From contig CAMTDV010000023.1 in assembly GCA_947069175.1 (NCBI GenBank), positions 85,818,391 through 85,882,390 on the forward strand: a DNA stretch of 64,000 nucleotides, in the 5' to 3' direction. This DNA is from Scalesia atractyloides. Lineage: Eukaryota > Streptophyta > Magnoliopsida > Asterales > Asteraceae. Shown one piece after another: positions 20,190 to 30,639 of this stretch (position 1 is the first letter of the stretch; each line of letters opens with the position of its first letter). Below the pieces are notes generated by a model, which saw only the letters and a program-made list of their open reading frames with translations, was not told the origin of the DNA and searched no databases. Made by a program: the position numbers and the translations under genes.

Positions 20190-21330
20190 TTGGTTATGAG
20201 ATACACCATCTTCTCCTTTTTTTCCCTCTATTTTTTCGCACAACCGGTCACCATGACCAAACTGGACGAACAGTCCTCCGACCAGAAATCCTCGACGGCC
20301 CTACACCCGGCGTATTCGGTCACCAATATCCAATCCAAAATCCGCACGCTCGATGGCACCTCTGTAACCTACTCATCGTGGGTCAAACTCTTTAAGTTTC
20401 ATGCAATTGCCTATCGTGTTCTTAATCACATCGATGGCACCACCAACCCACCCGAATCTACAACCCGACCTATTCAGCCTGGAAATAAGTGGACGCTTTG
20501 GTGTCCTGTCAGTGATGATTGGCTCGGACGTATTCTCGACACCGAAGCCTCTGCCCGCACGACTTGGTTGAGGCTCGAGAAATTTTTTTAAGCAATTAGA
20601 GAGCCAAGGCTGCAGCTTCGGAAACCCGGTTCGTGAACTTGAACTCTTGCCGCCTGCAGCTCAGTTGATGATTATTGCAAACCATTGAAGGAACTTGCTG
20701 ATCAATTATCAGATGTCGATCAACCGGTGACATAATCGCGTCTGGTTCTGCAGCTTGTTCGTGGTCTATCACAAGAGTTCGATACTACTGCTTCACTCAT
20801 TAATTCCAAACAAGCCGATTGGGATCTTGCAATGTTATAAGATGAAGTTATCAGGCAACAGGCTCGACAGCAGGCCTCTCCATCTTCTGTCCTCATTGAC
20901 CAAACAACCACTAATCAACCACCGGACCAGCAGCGGCAATCCCAACAAGCACTGCCGAACCATCAACAGCAACCGCCGCCGACCAACAATCCCATTCAGT
21001 ATAGCACCAGGGGCCGCGGACGAGGACGCAACAGTAACTACAGGGCCGTGGCAACAACTGGGGATGCGGATACCGCGGCAACCCTACGGGGTCCTCGTGG
21101 CAATTCCAGAACCAATCCGGTCCCCCGACTTACCCCAGTGGGCTTGGTGGAACACGCCACCTTGTCCTTATCCGACCTAATCCACTTGGCGGCCCAATCA
21201 ACAACAAAACCCGGCCCCCCACTACACTTGTTCAGGTCCAACACAGCAGTTCACTTCACCACCAGGTTATGACGCATTGAGCCCGTCCGACTTAAGCGCT
21301 GCTTTTAACACTATGCAGTCTTTCATACAC
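20190..21330 (+). pseudogene. Copia 2 gag, frameshifted
   Basis: The first 133 codons (20196-20591 frame) contain LDGTSVTYSSWVKLFKFHA and AYRVLNHIDGTTNPP, the N-terminal gag block of plant copia elements that leads to WVKLF and LDHIDGT. The frame breaks at about 20590. The remainder to 21330 is Gln/Asn/Pro- and Gly/Arg-rich in shifting frames, as in the C-terminal part of gag. No CCHC knuckle is readable. It feeds into the protease at about 21340. Confidence 0.75.
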
Positions 21331-21334
21331 TGAC

Positions 21335-22540
21335 CCTACTAAGTTCATGGACACCGGTGTGGAGCGTCATGTGACAGAAACCAAGGTATGATTCGTATCC
21401 CTAACTCTTTTCCTGTCAACACTAAACTTTAGTCGGCAACGGGCAATGTTTACCAATTGAGGGCTCGGGCACAGGATTCCTACCAATACATGACCGAACC
21501 TATATCCTCCCAACATGCTTTACAGTCCCCACATAATTAAAAACCTATTGTATGTCCGACGTTTTACACGGGATAAAAAATATTTCCGTTGAATTTGACC
21601 CGTTTGGTTTTTTCCATGAAGGATCTCACAACTGGACGACTCCTTTCCCGTCACAATAGCACGGGCGACCTTTACCCGGTTACTCCACCCACTCTTTCCG
21701 CCTCAAGCTTGTTTCCTTGCTTCTAACGCGTTACCATGGCATGATCGTCTCGGACACCCTGGCAGTCAAGTTTTAGATGTTTTAACTAGAAAGTTTGGTT
21801 ATCCTTGTCATTCCAATAGACAATCATTTTGTAATTCATGCCATTTATCTAATAGCAAACGTTTACCATTTTATGATTCCAATTCTTTAGATTCTCTCCT
21901 TTTGATATTATACATTGTGATTTATGGACCTCACCCATACCAAGTCAAACCGGGTATAAATACTACATGGTCCTAATTGATAACTTTTCAAACTTTGTTT
22001 GGGTATATCCTTTGAAATACAAATATGAAACCTTCACAACTTTCACCAAATTTCACCGCCTAATTGCAACACAATTTAATCGCAACATCAAAACATTCCA
22101 ATGTGATTTAGGGGGTGAATTTGACAATCATGCTTTTAAAACATTTGCCCACCAACATGGACTTTTATTCCGTTTCTCCTGTCCCCAAACATCCTCCCAA
22201 AACGGCCTGCGCAGAGTGTATGATCCATCGCCTTAATGAAATCATCCGCTCATTACTCATACATGCGCATCTACCACCTATTTTTTGGGCTGAGGCCCTC
22301 CACACCGCCACATATCTTCACAACATCTTACCTACAAAAGCCTCAATTTCTTCACTCCCACCTTCGCTCTGTATCTCCGTCACCCTACCTATTACCATTT
22401 ACGTGTCTTCGGATGCGCTTGTTATCCCAACACATCCGCCAACAACCCCACTGCCTTCACCCGAGAGCCATTCGATGCATCTTCCTCGGTTACCCACCTG
22501 ATTTCCGAGGATACCGTTCTTTGACCCACTACGGGTAAGG
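21335..22540 (+). pseudogene. Copia 2 protease and integrase, frameshifted
   Basis: Protease: FMDTGVERHVTE near 21343 keeps the catalytic D-T-G. The zinc domain follows: WHDRLGHPGSQVLD and CNSCHLSNSKRLPF (about 21736-21870), giving H-H-C-C. In the core, the HCDLW Asp block lies at about 21915 and FQCDLGGEFDN at 22097-22130, with LIDNFSNFVWVYPL between them. CPQTSSQNG follows, but the frame shifts just before the region with the catalytic Glu. A second frame continues RSLLIHAHLPPIFWAEALH. Several frame changes make the protein dead. Confidence 0.83.
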
Positions 22541-22915
22541 TACACATCTCCCGTCATGTAACTTTTGACGAACATACTTTTCCGTATACTATACCTACCC
22601 CACCCGCCACATATTCTTTTTTAGACGACCCCATACCCTTGGGATTTAACTTCTCACCGCCTCTACCCACACCATCACCTACCCCACCACATCTTCACAC
22701 CACCTCCCCATTCCCTATTACATACTTTCGTCGTCCAAAACCAACGCCACACAACCCTAACCAAACCACAGTCCAACACCCTCTAATAACCAACCCCCAC
22801 CTGCAGCCAATCCATCACCTGATACTACTCAACAGCCTACAGCCCCCCTCCCACTTTCCAGCAAACCATCGCCCCACAAACCTCTCGGCCCACAAACTCC
22901 ACAAATATTCACCCC

Positions 22916-23617
22916 ATGACCACCCGGTCTAAATCTCACCACACTCTCTATACTACCTCCATTAGCCCAGTTCCCACCTCATATGCTAGGGCCTTTGCCG
23001 ACCCTCATTGGTTACATGCCATGCAAGCAGAGTTTAGTGCTTTGCAGGAAAACGACACATGGGAATTGGTGCCACGCCCACACGATAGGCCGATTATTCG
23101 ATGTATGTGGTTATTCAAGCATAAGTTTAAAACTGATGGATCTTTGGAAAGATACAAGACGCGGCTGGTAGTTAATGGGAAATCTCAAACAGTTGGTATT
23201 GATTGTGATGACACTTTCAGCCCGGTTGTTTAGCTGGCTACTATTCGGACAGTCTTGTCTATTGCTGTCTCTCGTTCATGGCCAATCAATCAGTTGGATG
23301 TCAAGAACGCCTTCTTACATGGGACACTGAATGAATTAGTTTTATGCATCAGCCTCCTGGTTTTACCGATTGCCGTTTCCCTAATTTTGTTTGCAGGCTG
23401 AAAAAGTCTCTATATGGCTTAAAGCAGGCTCCACGGGCATGGTACACTAGATTTGCAAATCATATTTTGTCCAAGGGATTTCACAGTAGTGTCTGTGACA
23501 ATTCCTTATTTGTTTACACCCATCGCACACATACTGCTTATTTGCTACTTTATGTTGATGATATCATCCTTACAGCCTCATCTGACACGCTACTACAGAA
23601 TATTATTCGCATGCTCT
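22916..23617 (+). pseudogene. Copia 2 reverse transcriptase, 5' part
   Basis: Readable blocks are WLHAMQAEFSALQENDTWEL (22990-23080), YKTRLVVNGKSQTVGID with DDTFSPVV, INQLDVKNAFLHGTL, LKKSLYGLKQAPRAWYTRF and LLLYVDDIILTA. The YVDD catalytic motif (at ~23548) is intact. A stop follows FSPVV at 23233 and there is a frameshift near 23340. The ORF is cut at 23617 by the nested gypsy element. Confidence 0.88.
23613..23617. repeat. Target-site duplication of the nested gypsy element, left
   Basis: GCTCT precedes TGTCACACC. The matching GCTCT is at 33273-33277, and both fall within the copia RT reading. Confidence 0.88.
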
Positions 23618-24700
23618 TGTCACACCCCGACCCGCAGCGGAAAAGGTGATCGAGGCATGATTGGGTTATCATCAAAGCTCATGACATTTATTATAACGTT
23701 TCATATTCATTAATACAATTTAATGGGAAATTTACAATCATAATTACATCATGTCCTAAACATCAATCTAGGCTTCATTTTTTTCTTCTAAGGCATTTTC
23801 TATGTTTTCCTTGCTTCATCCTGTTCACCTGTATCATGTGTAAAAATGGTTTTTGGATCAACAAAAAGTTGGCGAGTGAATCCTATGAAAAAAACATTTG
23901 AACAAGTTTATTTAATTGATTATAAAAGAAAGTGCACAACCACACATGAGTAAAAATAGATGTAAACTTATTCACCAATCATTTAATATTTAATAATGCA
24001 CACATGAACAATAATGGATCGTTTTGAGGCGCGCGTTGCTCAACTCGTCTCCCACGAGGAACTGATTGGCCTAATGAATGATTTGCATAAACTTGACAAT
24101 ATGAAATACTTAACTACAAACAATATAAACTAAATAATACACACGCGAACAATAATGGATTTGTTTTGAGGCACGCGTTGCTCAACTCGTCTCCCACGAG
24201 GAACTGATGGGCCTAATGAATGAATTGCATATAACTTGACAATATGAAATACATAACTACAAACATTATATACAATCTAAGTTTAGATCACAATATGGTA
24301 TGGCACAAGTTTAAATAAACGAGTTAATTTTGGTGACACATGACGCACCCCAAAACGTGTAACTAAAAAGGGGAGTTGTAAGATTCACTCACATTGGGTG
24401 CGTTCGGTTGATGATGATGAATACGCACGAAGTTGGATTTAACCACGAGTGAAACTAACCTAGATAATAACATAATGGTTTGGTAAATAATGGGATTTTA
24501 TTAATCAATTTTAGTAGGATGATTGGATATATTTTTGTGAGTCTAAGGCTATTTTCTAACCTTAAAAATGTTATTTTTAAGTATTTTTAATTGATTTTTA
24601 AATAAAATAAATAAATAAAAATAATAAAAAAAGTTGACTTTTTGCGACAGTTGACCGTTGACTTGTTGACCTGTTGACCGGTCAGGCTGTGAAATTGTTT

Positions 24701-24780
24701 GCGCCGGGTGAGGCTCGAACCCGAGACCTCCCGTTCGCGTGCACGCAACTCTACCAACTGAGCTACGTGTCTAACCCGAA
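24701..24780 (-). other. tRNA-like motif in a gypsy LTR (A- and B-box-like)
   Basis: On the minus strand this reads AGCTCAGTTGGTAGAG (24750-24766 region, a textbook D-arm/A box) and GGGTTCGAGCC (24712-24722, a T-loop/B box) at tRNA spacing. The acceptor and T stems do not pair fully and there is no plausible anticodon arm, so this is a tRNA relic, not a gene. The equivalent in the right LTR is at about 31722-31801. The Tekay-type LTRs carry it at 40830-40910, 48537-48616 and 57669-57747. Confidence 0.65.
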
Positions 24781-24879
24781 ATATTTCTGTTTTTAATTAT
24801 ATTTATATACTAATTGAATTAAACTGAAAATCATTTATTTTTAAAAACGATTTTAATGTATCGAACCGGCGTCCTCCAC

Positions 24880-25290
24880 AGGTCTCGAACCCGGGACCTG
24901 TGGTTTAGGTTAACACACAGTCCACCGCTGGACTGTGTGTTTAACTTGTTATATAATCTGATTTTTATTATACTTATATACAAACTAAATAATTTCATTT
25001 CTGCCTTATTTAAAAAGTTTAATAATTGTCCGGATCGGTGCGGTAGTCCGGACTCGAACTCGTGACTTGTGTTTTAAATGCGCACACAGTCCACCACTGG
25101 ACTGTGTGTCTATCTTGGTTATTATTCCGGTTTTTATTAAATTTAACATCTATGTGAAGTGAATCCGGTTTAGTAAAAAAAAGAACATTTTTATCAAGGT
25201 AAGCATGCGTGGGACAAGAATCGAACTCGGGACGTGAGCGTGTTTATGTGCACACAGTCCACCGCTGGACTGTGTGTCTAACCCGAGTTA
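24880..25290 (-). repeat. Three B-box/hairpin modules in a gypsy LTR
   Basis: Three units each combine a TTCGA-type T-loop motif on the minus strand (CGGGTTCGAGACC at about 24883-24895, GAGTTCGAGTC near 25050-25062, GAGTTCGATTC near 25218-25230) with a near-identical perfect inverted repeat, CACACAGTCCA / TGGACTGTGTG, with a 4-nt loop. The stems lie at 24912-24941 (13 bp), 25083-25108 (11 bp) and 25251-25276 (11 bp). All three recur in the right LTR (about 31933, 32105 and 32272). Confidence 0.75.
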
Positions 25291-25984
25291 TATCTTGATT
25301 TAAATTAAACTTATAGACAACAGAAAACTTCGTCTTCTTCGTTGGATTTAACCAGAACTAACGTCCGACTGATTCGTCGATTAAATCATGTTCTTTTAGT
25401 GTGTTGCGGTTAATTACAGGTGAGATAAATAAAAAGAATGAAAGATTAAGCGTAAGGTATACCGAACCGGACTCCTCTGTTTCTCCGGCGAAACTCAGGT
25501 GACAGCAGATACTTCCGGCGACGTGTGTCTTGCGGCAGAGAGTCTTCAACGAGCTTAAGATAAATGTGGGTGGCTTCGGTATGAGCTCTGGGGGTTCAGT
25601 AAGGCACAGAGGTGAAAGGTTCGGTTTTCCGGCGAGTTGCAGAAATTTTCCGGCGAGTGGAATTACGTCGGGAAAAGGTGTGATTGTGAGCGAAAAAGCT
25701 AACAGAGATTAGAGGGGGTATTTATAGGGCAGGACATCGACGAATTTAGTCTGATTTCCGTCTTGATTTATCGGTTAGAAATTTTCCGGCGGTTATAGCT
25801 TGTGTCGCGGGTTCAGGCGTCGGTTATAACCGATGTGTTAATAAATGTTTACGTTAAGTCATTGATAACCGACGCTGTTTGACGAAAACGTCGGATTTTC
25901 CGGCGTCAACGGATTTGGCCGCGTCAGTTTTGAAATTGAGATTTATGATATGTATTAATTGTCTCCAATAATTAACAAGAAACA

Positions 25985-26075
25985 TTAGTGGTGCAGTGGT
26001 TGAGCGTGTGTGCGATAAGACTTTGCTGAATTCCTGGCTGACCCGGGTTCGAAACCCGGCAGCAGTCTTTTATTT
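25985..26075 (+). other. tRNA-like motif in a gypsy LTR, plus strand
   Basis: GTGGTGCAGTGGTTGAGCG (A-box/D-arm-like) is followed 50 bases later by CCGGGTTCGAAACCCGG, a perfect T arm (5-bp stem, 7-nt TTCGAAA loop). A T-rich stretch, TCTTTTATTTTT, follows as a possible pol III stop. No anticodon arm is evident. A copy is at 33005-33095 in the right LTR, where the T stem has lost a base. Confidence 0.65.
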
Positions 26076-26399
26076 TTAAACCACAATTTTTAATAGTTTT
26101 TTCAAAAATAAATTATATATTCCAATATACTTATTAATTATGTATCGTTTAAAATTAATTTGGGCATTAAATACGCAACGAAATTTTTAACTCATTGTTC
26201 GGTTAATAAACGGAGCGGGTTTGGTAAATCCGGTTTTTTTTTACGGATGTTACAGTATCCCCTGCTTTTTAGAAATTTCGTCCCGAAATTTAAGTAGTGA
26301 TATATTTGACTAAAAATGATGGTGTTTAGTTTGACAATTACATACTTAGAAAAAAAGTAAGAGTTTAAATTTTTGTTTGAGGCGGTAACGTTCCTTGTA

Positions 26400-28450
26400 A
26401 GAGTTAAGTACCCTGCTACAGGAATCGTTTTTTGTTGCCTACGGTAAAAATATTGATAAGCAGAGTTGATTCACTAAATATGATATCATGCGTAAGAGTT
26501 TTGATATGTTTGGAAGGATAAGGTTATATCCTAAAACAAAATTTCTAATATTACAACCTACATGGAACTTCTCATAACCGTCTAATAATGCCTCTGATCC
26601 TTTGACAAGAATACTTATATATAGGAAGTACCAACGGCGTATCCACCATATTCTTGTCAAATTTTCATTGGTTTTATCAGTAAGTTATGATTAGTTCTAT
26701 GATATGACTCTAGAACATAAATAAACGCCACAACCAATGTACCAAGAAATTACCAAATCCTACATAGAACTTCTCATAACCTCCTGACAATGCCTCTGAT
26801 CCTTTGACAAGAATACTTATATATAGGAAGTACCAGCGGCGTATCCACCATATTCTTGTCAAATTTTCATTGGTTTTATCAGTGAGTTATGATTGGTTCT
26901 ATGATGTAACTCTAGAACATAAATAAACATAACAACCAATATTCGAGTCCACATTTTGATAGCATACATGTTTGAATGGTGACAGTTCCTCTCTCGTTTG
27001 TTATGATGGAGAGGTTAATCTATGTAGAAATGGAACACAATCCAATTTCTTTAGGTGATGATATGATATGAATGTTAAATCATTGAATGTAACATAAATT
27101 TCAACCAAGACAATACTAACTCCTATATGGAACTTCTCATAACCGCCCGATAATGCCTCTGATCCTTTGGCGAGAATACTTATATATAGGAAGTACCAGC
27201 GGCGTATCCACCATATTCTCGTCAAATTTTCATTGGTTTTACCAGTAAATTATGATTAGTTCTATGTGACTCTAATACATAAATAAACACAATCAACTTA
27301 ATTCTGATAGCATACATGTTTGAATGATGACAATACCTCTCTCGTTTGTTGTGATGGAGAGGTTAGTCATTGTGGAAGTGAGACATATCTCAACTTCTGA
27401 AATTGAAATACGCTGAAATGTATCATGAACAAACTTTGACCAAAACATACTAAATCCTACATGGAACCTTTCGTAACCGCCTGATAATGCCTCTGATCCT
27501 TTGACAAGAATACTTATATATAGGAAGTACCAGCGGCGTATCCACCATATTCTTGTCAAATTTTCATTGACTTTATCTGCAAGTTATGATTAGTTCTATG
27601 TGACTCTACAACAAACATAACAACCAAAACTTACTAAATCCTACATGGAACCTCTCATAACCGCCTGATAATGCCTCTGATCCTTTGACAAGAATACTTA
27701 TATATAGGAAGTACCAGCGGCGTATCCACCATATTCTCATCAAATTTTCATTGACTTTATCCGCAAGTTATGATTAGTTCTATGTGACTCTACAACAAAC
27801 ACAACAACCACAAGATCGTATTGCATGAAAATGAAAAATGTCTGTGCGATCAAGGCTCAATCAAACGGAGCCGATCGTATTGCATGTACTGAAAATAATA
27901 AACAATAATCTAAACAATAATCACACAAACAGTTTATACATGGAACCTCTCATAACCGCCTGATAATGCCTCCGATCCTTTGACAAGAATACTTATATAT
28001 AGGAAGTACCAGCGGCGTATCCACCATGTTCTCGTCAAATTTTCATTGACTTTATCCGCAAGTTATGATTAGTTCTATGTGACTCTACAACAAACACAAC
28101 AACCACAAGATCGTATTGCATGTACTGAAAATGAAAAATGTCTGTGCGATCAAGGCTCAATCAAACGGAGCCGATCGTATTGCATGTACTGAAAACGAAA
28201 AATGTCTGTGCGATCAAGGCTCAATCAAACGGAGCCGATCGTATTGCATGTACTGAAAATAATAAATTTGATCTAAACAATAATCACTCAAACAGTTTAT
28301 ACACGGAACCTCTCATAACCGCCAGATAATGCCTCTGATCTTTTGGCAAGAATACTTATATATAGGAAGTACCAGCGGCGTATCCACCATATTCTTGTCA
28401 AATTCTCATTGGCTTTATCCGTAAGTTATGATTGGTTCTATGTGATTCTA
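26400..28450. repeat. Array of seven hairpin repeats in place of pol
   Basis: A ~110-140-bp conserved block (CATAACCGCC..ATAATGCC..., then a long hairpin) occurs seven times. Its left arms begin near 26601, 26803, 27166, 27490, 27683, 27979 and 28342. Each has TTTGACAAGAATA and, ~46 bases later, TATTCTTGTCAAA, with an internal ACTT...AAGT pair around TATATATAGG. Spacers between blocks differ. The array lies between the gag stop and the purine tract of the gypsy element and encodes nothing that I recognise. Confidence 0.85.
27837..28262. repeat. GATC-GGCTC hairpin repeats (~62-bp unit)
   Basis: CGATCAAGGCTC...GAGCCGATCG occurs at 27847-27877, 28147-28177 and 28210-28240, the last two in tandem with ATTGCATGTACTGAAAA spacers. 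The arms pair as CGATC-GGCTC/GAGCC-GATCG with a two-base bulge. The same hairpin occurs once in each Tekay-type LTR (near 40252, 47932 and 57062). Confidence 0.75.
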
Positions 28451-28472
28451 AAACATAAAGAAAAACATAAAA

Positions 28473-29859
28473 CTACACGATTGGAGTTGAATCTTCATTT
28501 TCGGTGAAGAGGACTAGTTGGGTGTTTTCGTTTGGGCCGTCATTATCTTCAACAGGATTGGCGTTGATTTTGAAAACTCTTCCTCTTGCTGGTGGCCTAG
28601 TGATTGGGTTTTCTTGATTTACTTGGTTAACTGGGTTTGATTGAGCTTGAGCGTTTCTGATGTTAACCAATCGAGGGCACGTGTTTCTAAAGTGGGTAGG
28701 GTCACCACAATTGAAACAAGCTCGAACATATGGGAACATGGGGTATTAGGGTTGTTGATAGGTTTGGATCATGTTTTGAGGAAGGGGTGAGATTTGGTTT
28801 TGAGGGGTGCGACAAACCTTGCTCAAATGACCATAGCGTCCACAATTTGCACATAGTCGACAAGGTAAGGTAAATGGATGGTGATAAAAACAGGTGTTAC
28901 ATCGAGGGTGAGGTCCAAGGTATGGTTTCTTATTTAGGTAAGTTGAGTTGGGTGCTATTTGCGTGATTAGGATAGCTTGGATTGGTATAGCTTGTAAAAC
29001 TGGTTGATTACGTTGGGTAGTAGCGAAAAGTTGCCCGTCTCTTTTTCTCTTAAAAGTGGGTTGAGAAGGGGATTCGGTTTGGGTGGAGTTTGAAGTTTCA
29101 GTCGATGCCTTATCCTTCTTCTTCTCCTCCTTGAAGTCTTTGTTCCGGATTCGGTTTTCGGTGAGCTCTGTAGCTAACTCCCTAGCTGCTTCCAAAGTTG
29201 CAGGCGTGGTACTTATTACAGAGTCTTGAATCGTTGACGGAAGACCTCGAATGTAGTGCTCGATCAAACGGTAGAGGGGAGTGAACAAGTTGGGAACCAT
29301 TTGATTTAACTCGAGGAATCTTTTGTTGTATGTGGTGTGGTCTCCTTCCTTTTGCTTCAATGAATAGAACTCATCTTCTAATTTCTTGATTTCGCTCCTT
29401 GGGCAAAACCGTCTTGTCATGATTTCTTTCAACTCTTCCCAAGTCAAAGTCATAGCATCGTCAACGCCTCGTTTGGCCTTCTCTGTATTCCACCAAGTAA
29501 GTGCTATTCCATATAAACGACCGGTAGCATATCGCACTTTGCGATCGTCAGGGCAATCGCAACTTAGAAAAGTGTTCTCCATTTCTTCAAACCAATGGAG
29601 GAGAGCGGTGACACCTTCAGTCTCTTCGTATTTCGGAGGGGTCGCATGATTTGAAATGCTTGTAGGTGCATTTGGTGGTAATTGGGAGAGGGTTGATAAC
29701 GTGTTGATTTTCTTGATTGACAGGATTAGCGGTAAGTGTTTGTTGGACTTGGATTACAATGTTGGGTATTACGGCAGCCATTTGTTGGGCGATTAGGGCA
29801 GCCATGCGCTCGCGAGCTTTTCCTCCTCTCGTCTTCCTACGGGCGAGGCTAGAAGACAT
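28473..29859 (-). pseudogene. Gypsy gag (Retrotrans_gag, two zinc knuckles), frameshifted
   Basis: The reading runs from MSSSLARRKTRGGKARERMA (start at 29859) through a break near 29600 into a 278-codon frame. That frame contains GRLYGIALTWWNTEKAKRG, LTWEELKEIMTRRFCPR and LYRLIEHYIRGLP, the gypsy capsid domain, and the knuckle CANCGRYGHLSKVC. A stop at 28746 precedes a third frame with a second knuckle, CFNCGDPTHFRNTC. The last frame ends at 28473 after a short acidic tail, with no protease following. Gag would package the element's RNA; here it needs two corrections to be read through. It is similar to the gag end of the Tekay-type element at 45.8-46.3 kb. Confidence 0.88.
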
Positions 29860-30620
29860 CTACAAGGAATACATGTCAAGAGTATGAGCTGGATGTTTTT
29901 GGGATCATGGGTCGCACTTAGGAATGAACATTCATAAAATAAATATAGAAAAATAAATCTACTACATCCATAGGATGTCTTGGGCTTTGCTCGTCATTAG
30001 GCCTTGCATGCCGCCATACTTCACCTTCGTAATCATGTGGGCCTCCATGAATACCGGGTTTTTCATATGGTTCGCATGTGTTAGCCTGGTTACGTACACT
30101 AAAACCCGGAGAAAATTGAGAAATATGTATATAACGTATGATATTCGGAATGTGTCCAGGTATAGACACGGTGACACCTCAAAGTGGGTTAGTTCGAACG
30201 ACGTTTGGTGTGGCATGCTTTGGCCTAATAGGTCCTTCGTACTCTCATCGTTAGTCCCCAGGTAGGTAAACTGGTCCGTTATATTGGATTTATACGAATG
30301 CCAACCTAGATAGGACGTTCCGACTACCGGTACTTGTACCCTTCCAGTTACTACATGCCCATCGCAGAACTCACTTTGATGGGATTTGAAAATTGCGACA
30401 AAATCTTTGAATAACGAGAGTATGAAAATGATTTGAATATATGAACATTGAAACATGTATGATGAATGTGTATGTAAGTATGTATGTTTGACTGTAAGTA
30501 TAAACAAATATGAAACAAATAAATATCATAAGTTTGTATGTAACCACCTAAACAATCAAAATTTAGGCAACTATAGTATAGGCTCTAAGGGTCTAATAAC
30601 CTATCCTATATCCCTATAGT
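29860..30620 (-). other. Leader of the gag-only gypsy, with an open frame of 181 codons
   Basis: This is the region between primer site and gag. A minus-strand open frame at 29962-30507 spans most of it (181 codons, starting MFILTVKHTYLHTH). I recognise no domain. Long leaders with chance frames are usual in plant gypsy elements, so coding is unproven. Confidence 0.4.
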
Positions 30621-30637
30621 CATGGCTCTGATACCAA
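30621..30637 (-). other. Primer-binding site of the gag-only gypsy element
   Basis: The minus strand reads TTGGTATCAGAGCCATG, complementary to the 3' end of initiator-Met tRNA, next to the right LTR. Confidence 0.88.
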
Positions 30638-30639
30638 TC

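Larger units (their letters stand above)
23618..26254 (-). repeat. Gag-only gypsy, left (3') LTR
   Basis: It runs from TGTCACACCCCGACCC to GGATGTTACA. It contains a minus-strand TATA box, several tRNA-like motifs and perfect hairpins, listed separately. It aligns over its full length with 30640-33272 with about 1% differences by eye. Confidence 0.9.

Noticed and set aside
24701..24780. A functional tRNA gene (also at 25985-26075 and 42095-42175)
   Set aside because: A- and B-box motifs are good, but acceptor stems do not pair and no anticodon arm can be formed. They lie at fixed positions in LTRs.
26439..27559. Small genes starting MTRIWWIRRWYFLYISIL on the minus strand
   Set aside because: The same frame recurs because the hairpin repeat recurs. 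It stops at different places in each copy and lies 3' of gag in the element.
26400..28450. CRISPR-like array
   Set aside because: Repeats are ~110-140 bp with irregular spacers in a plant retrotransposon. The context and unit size exclude CRISPR.
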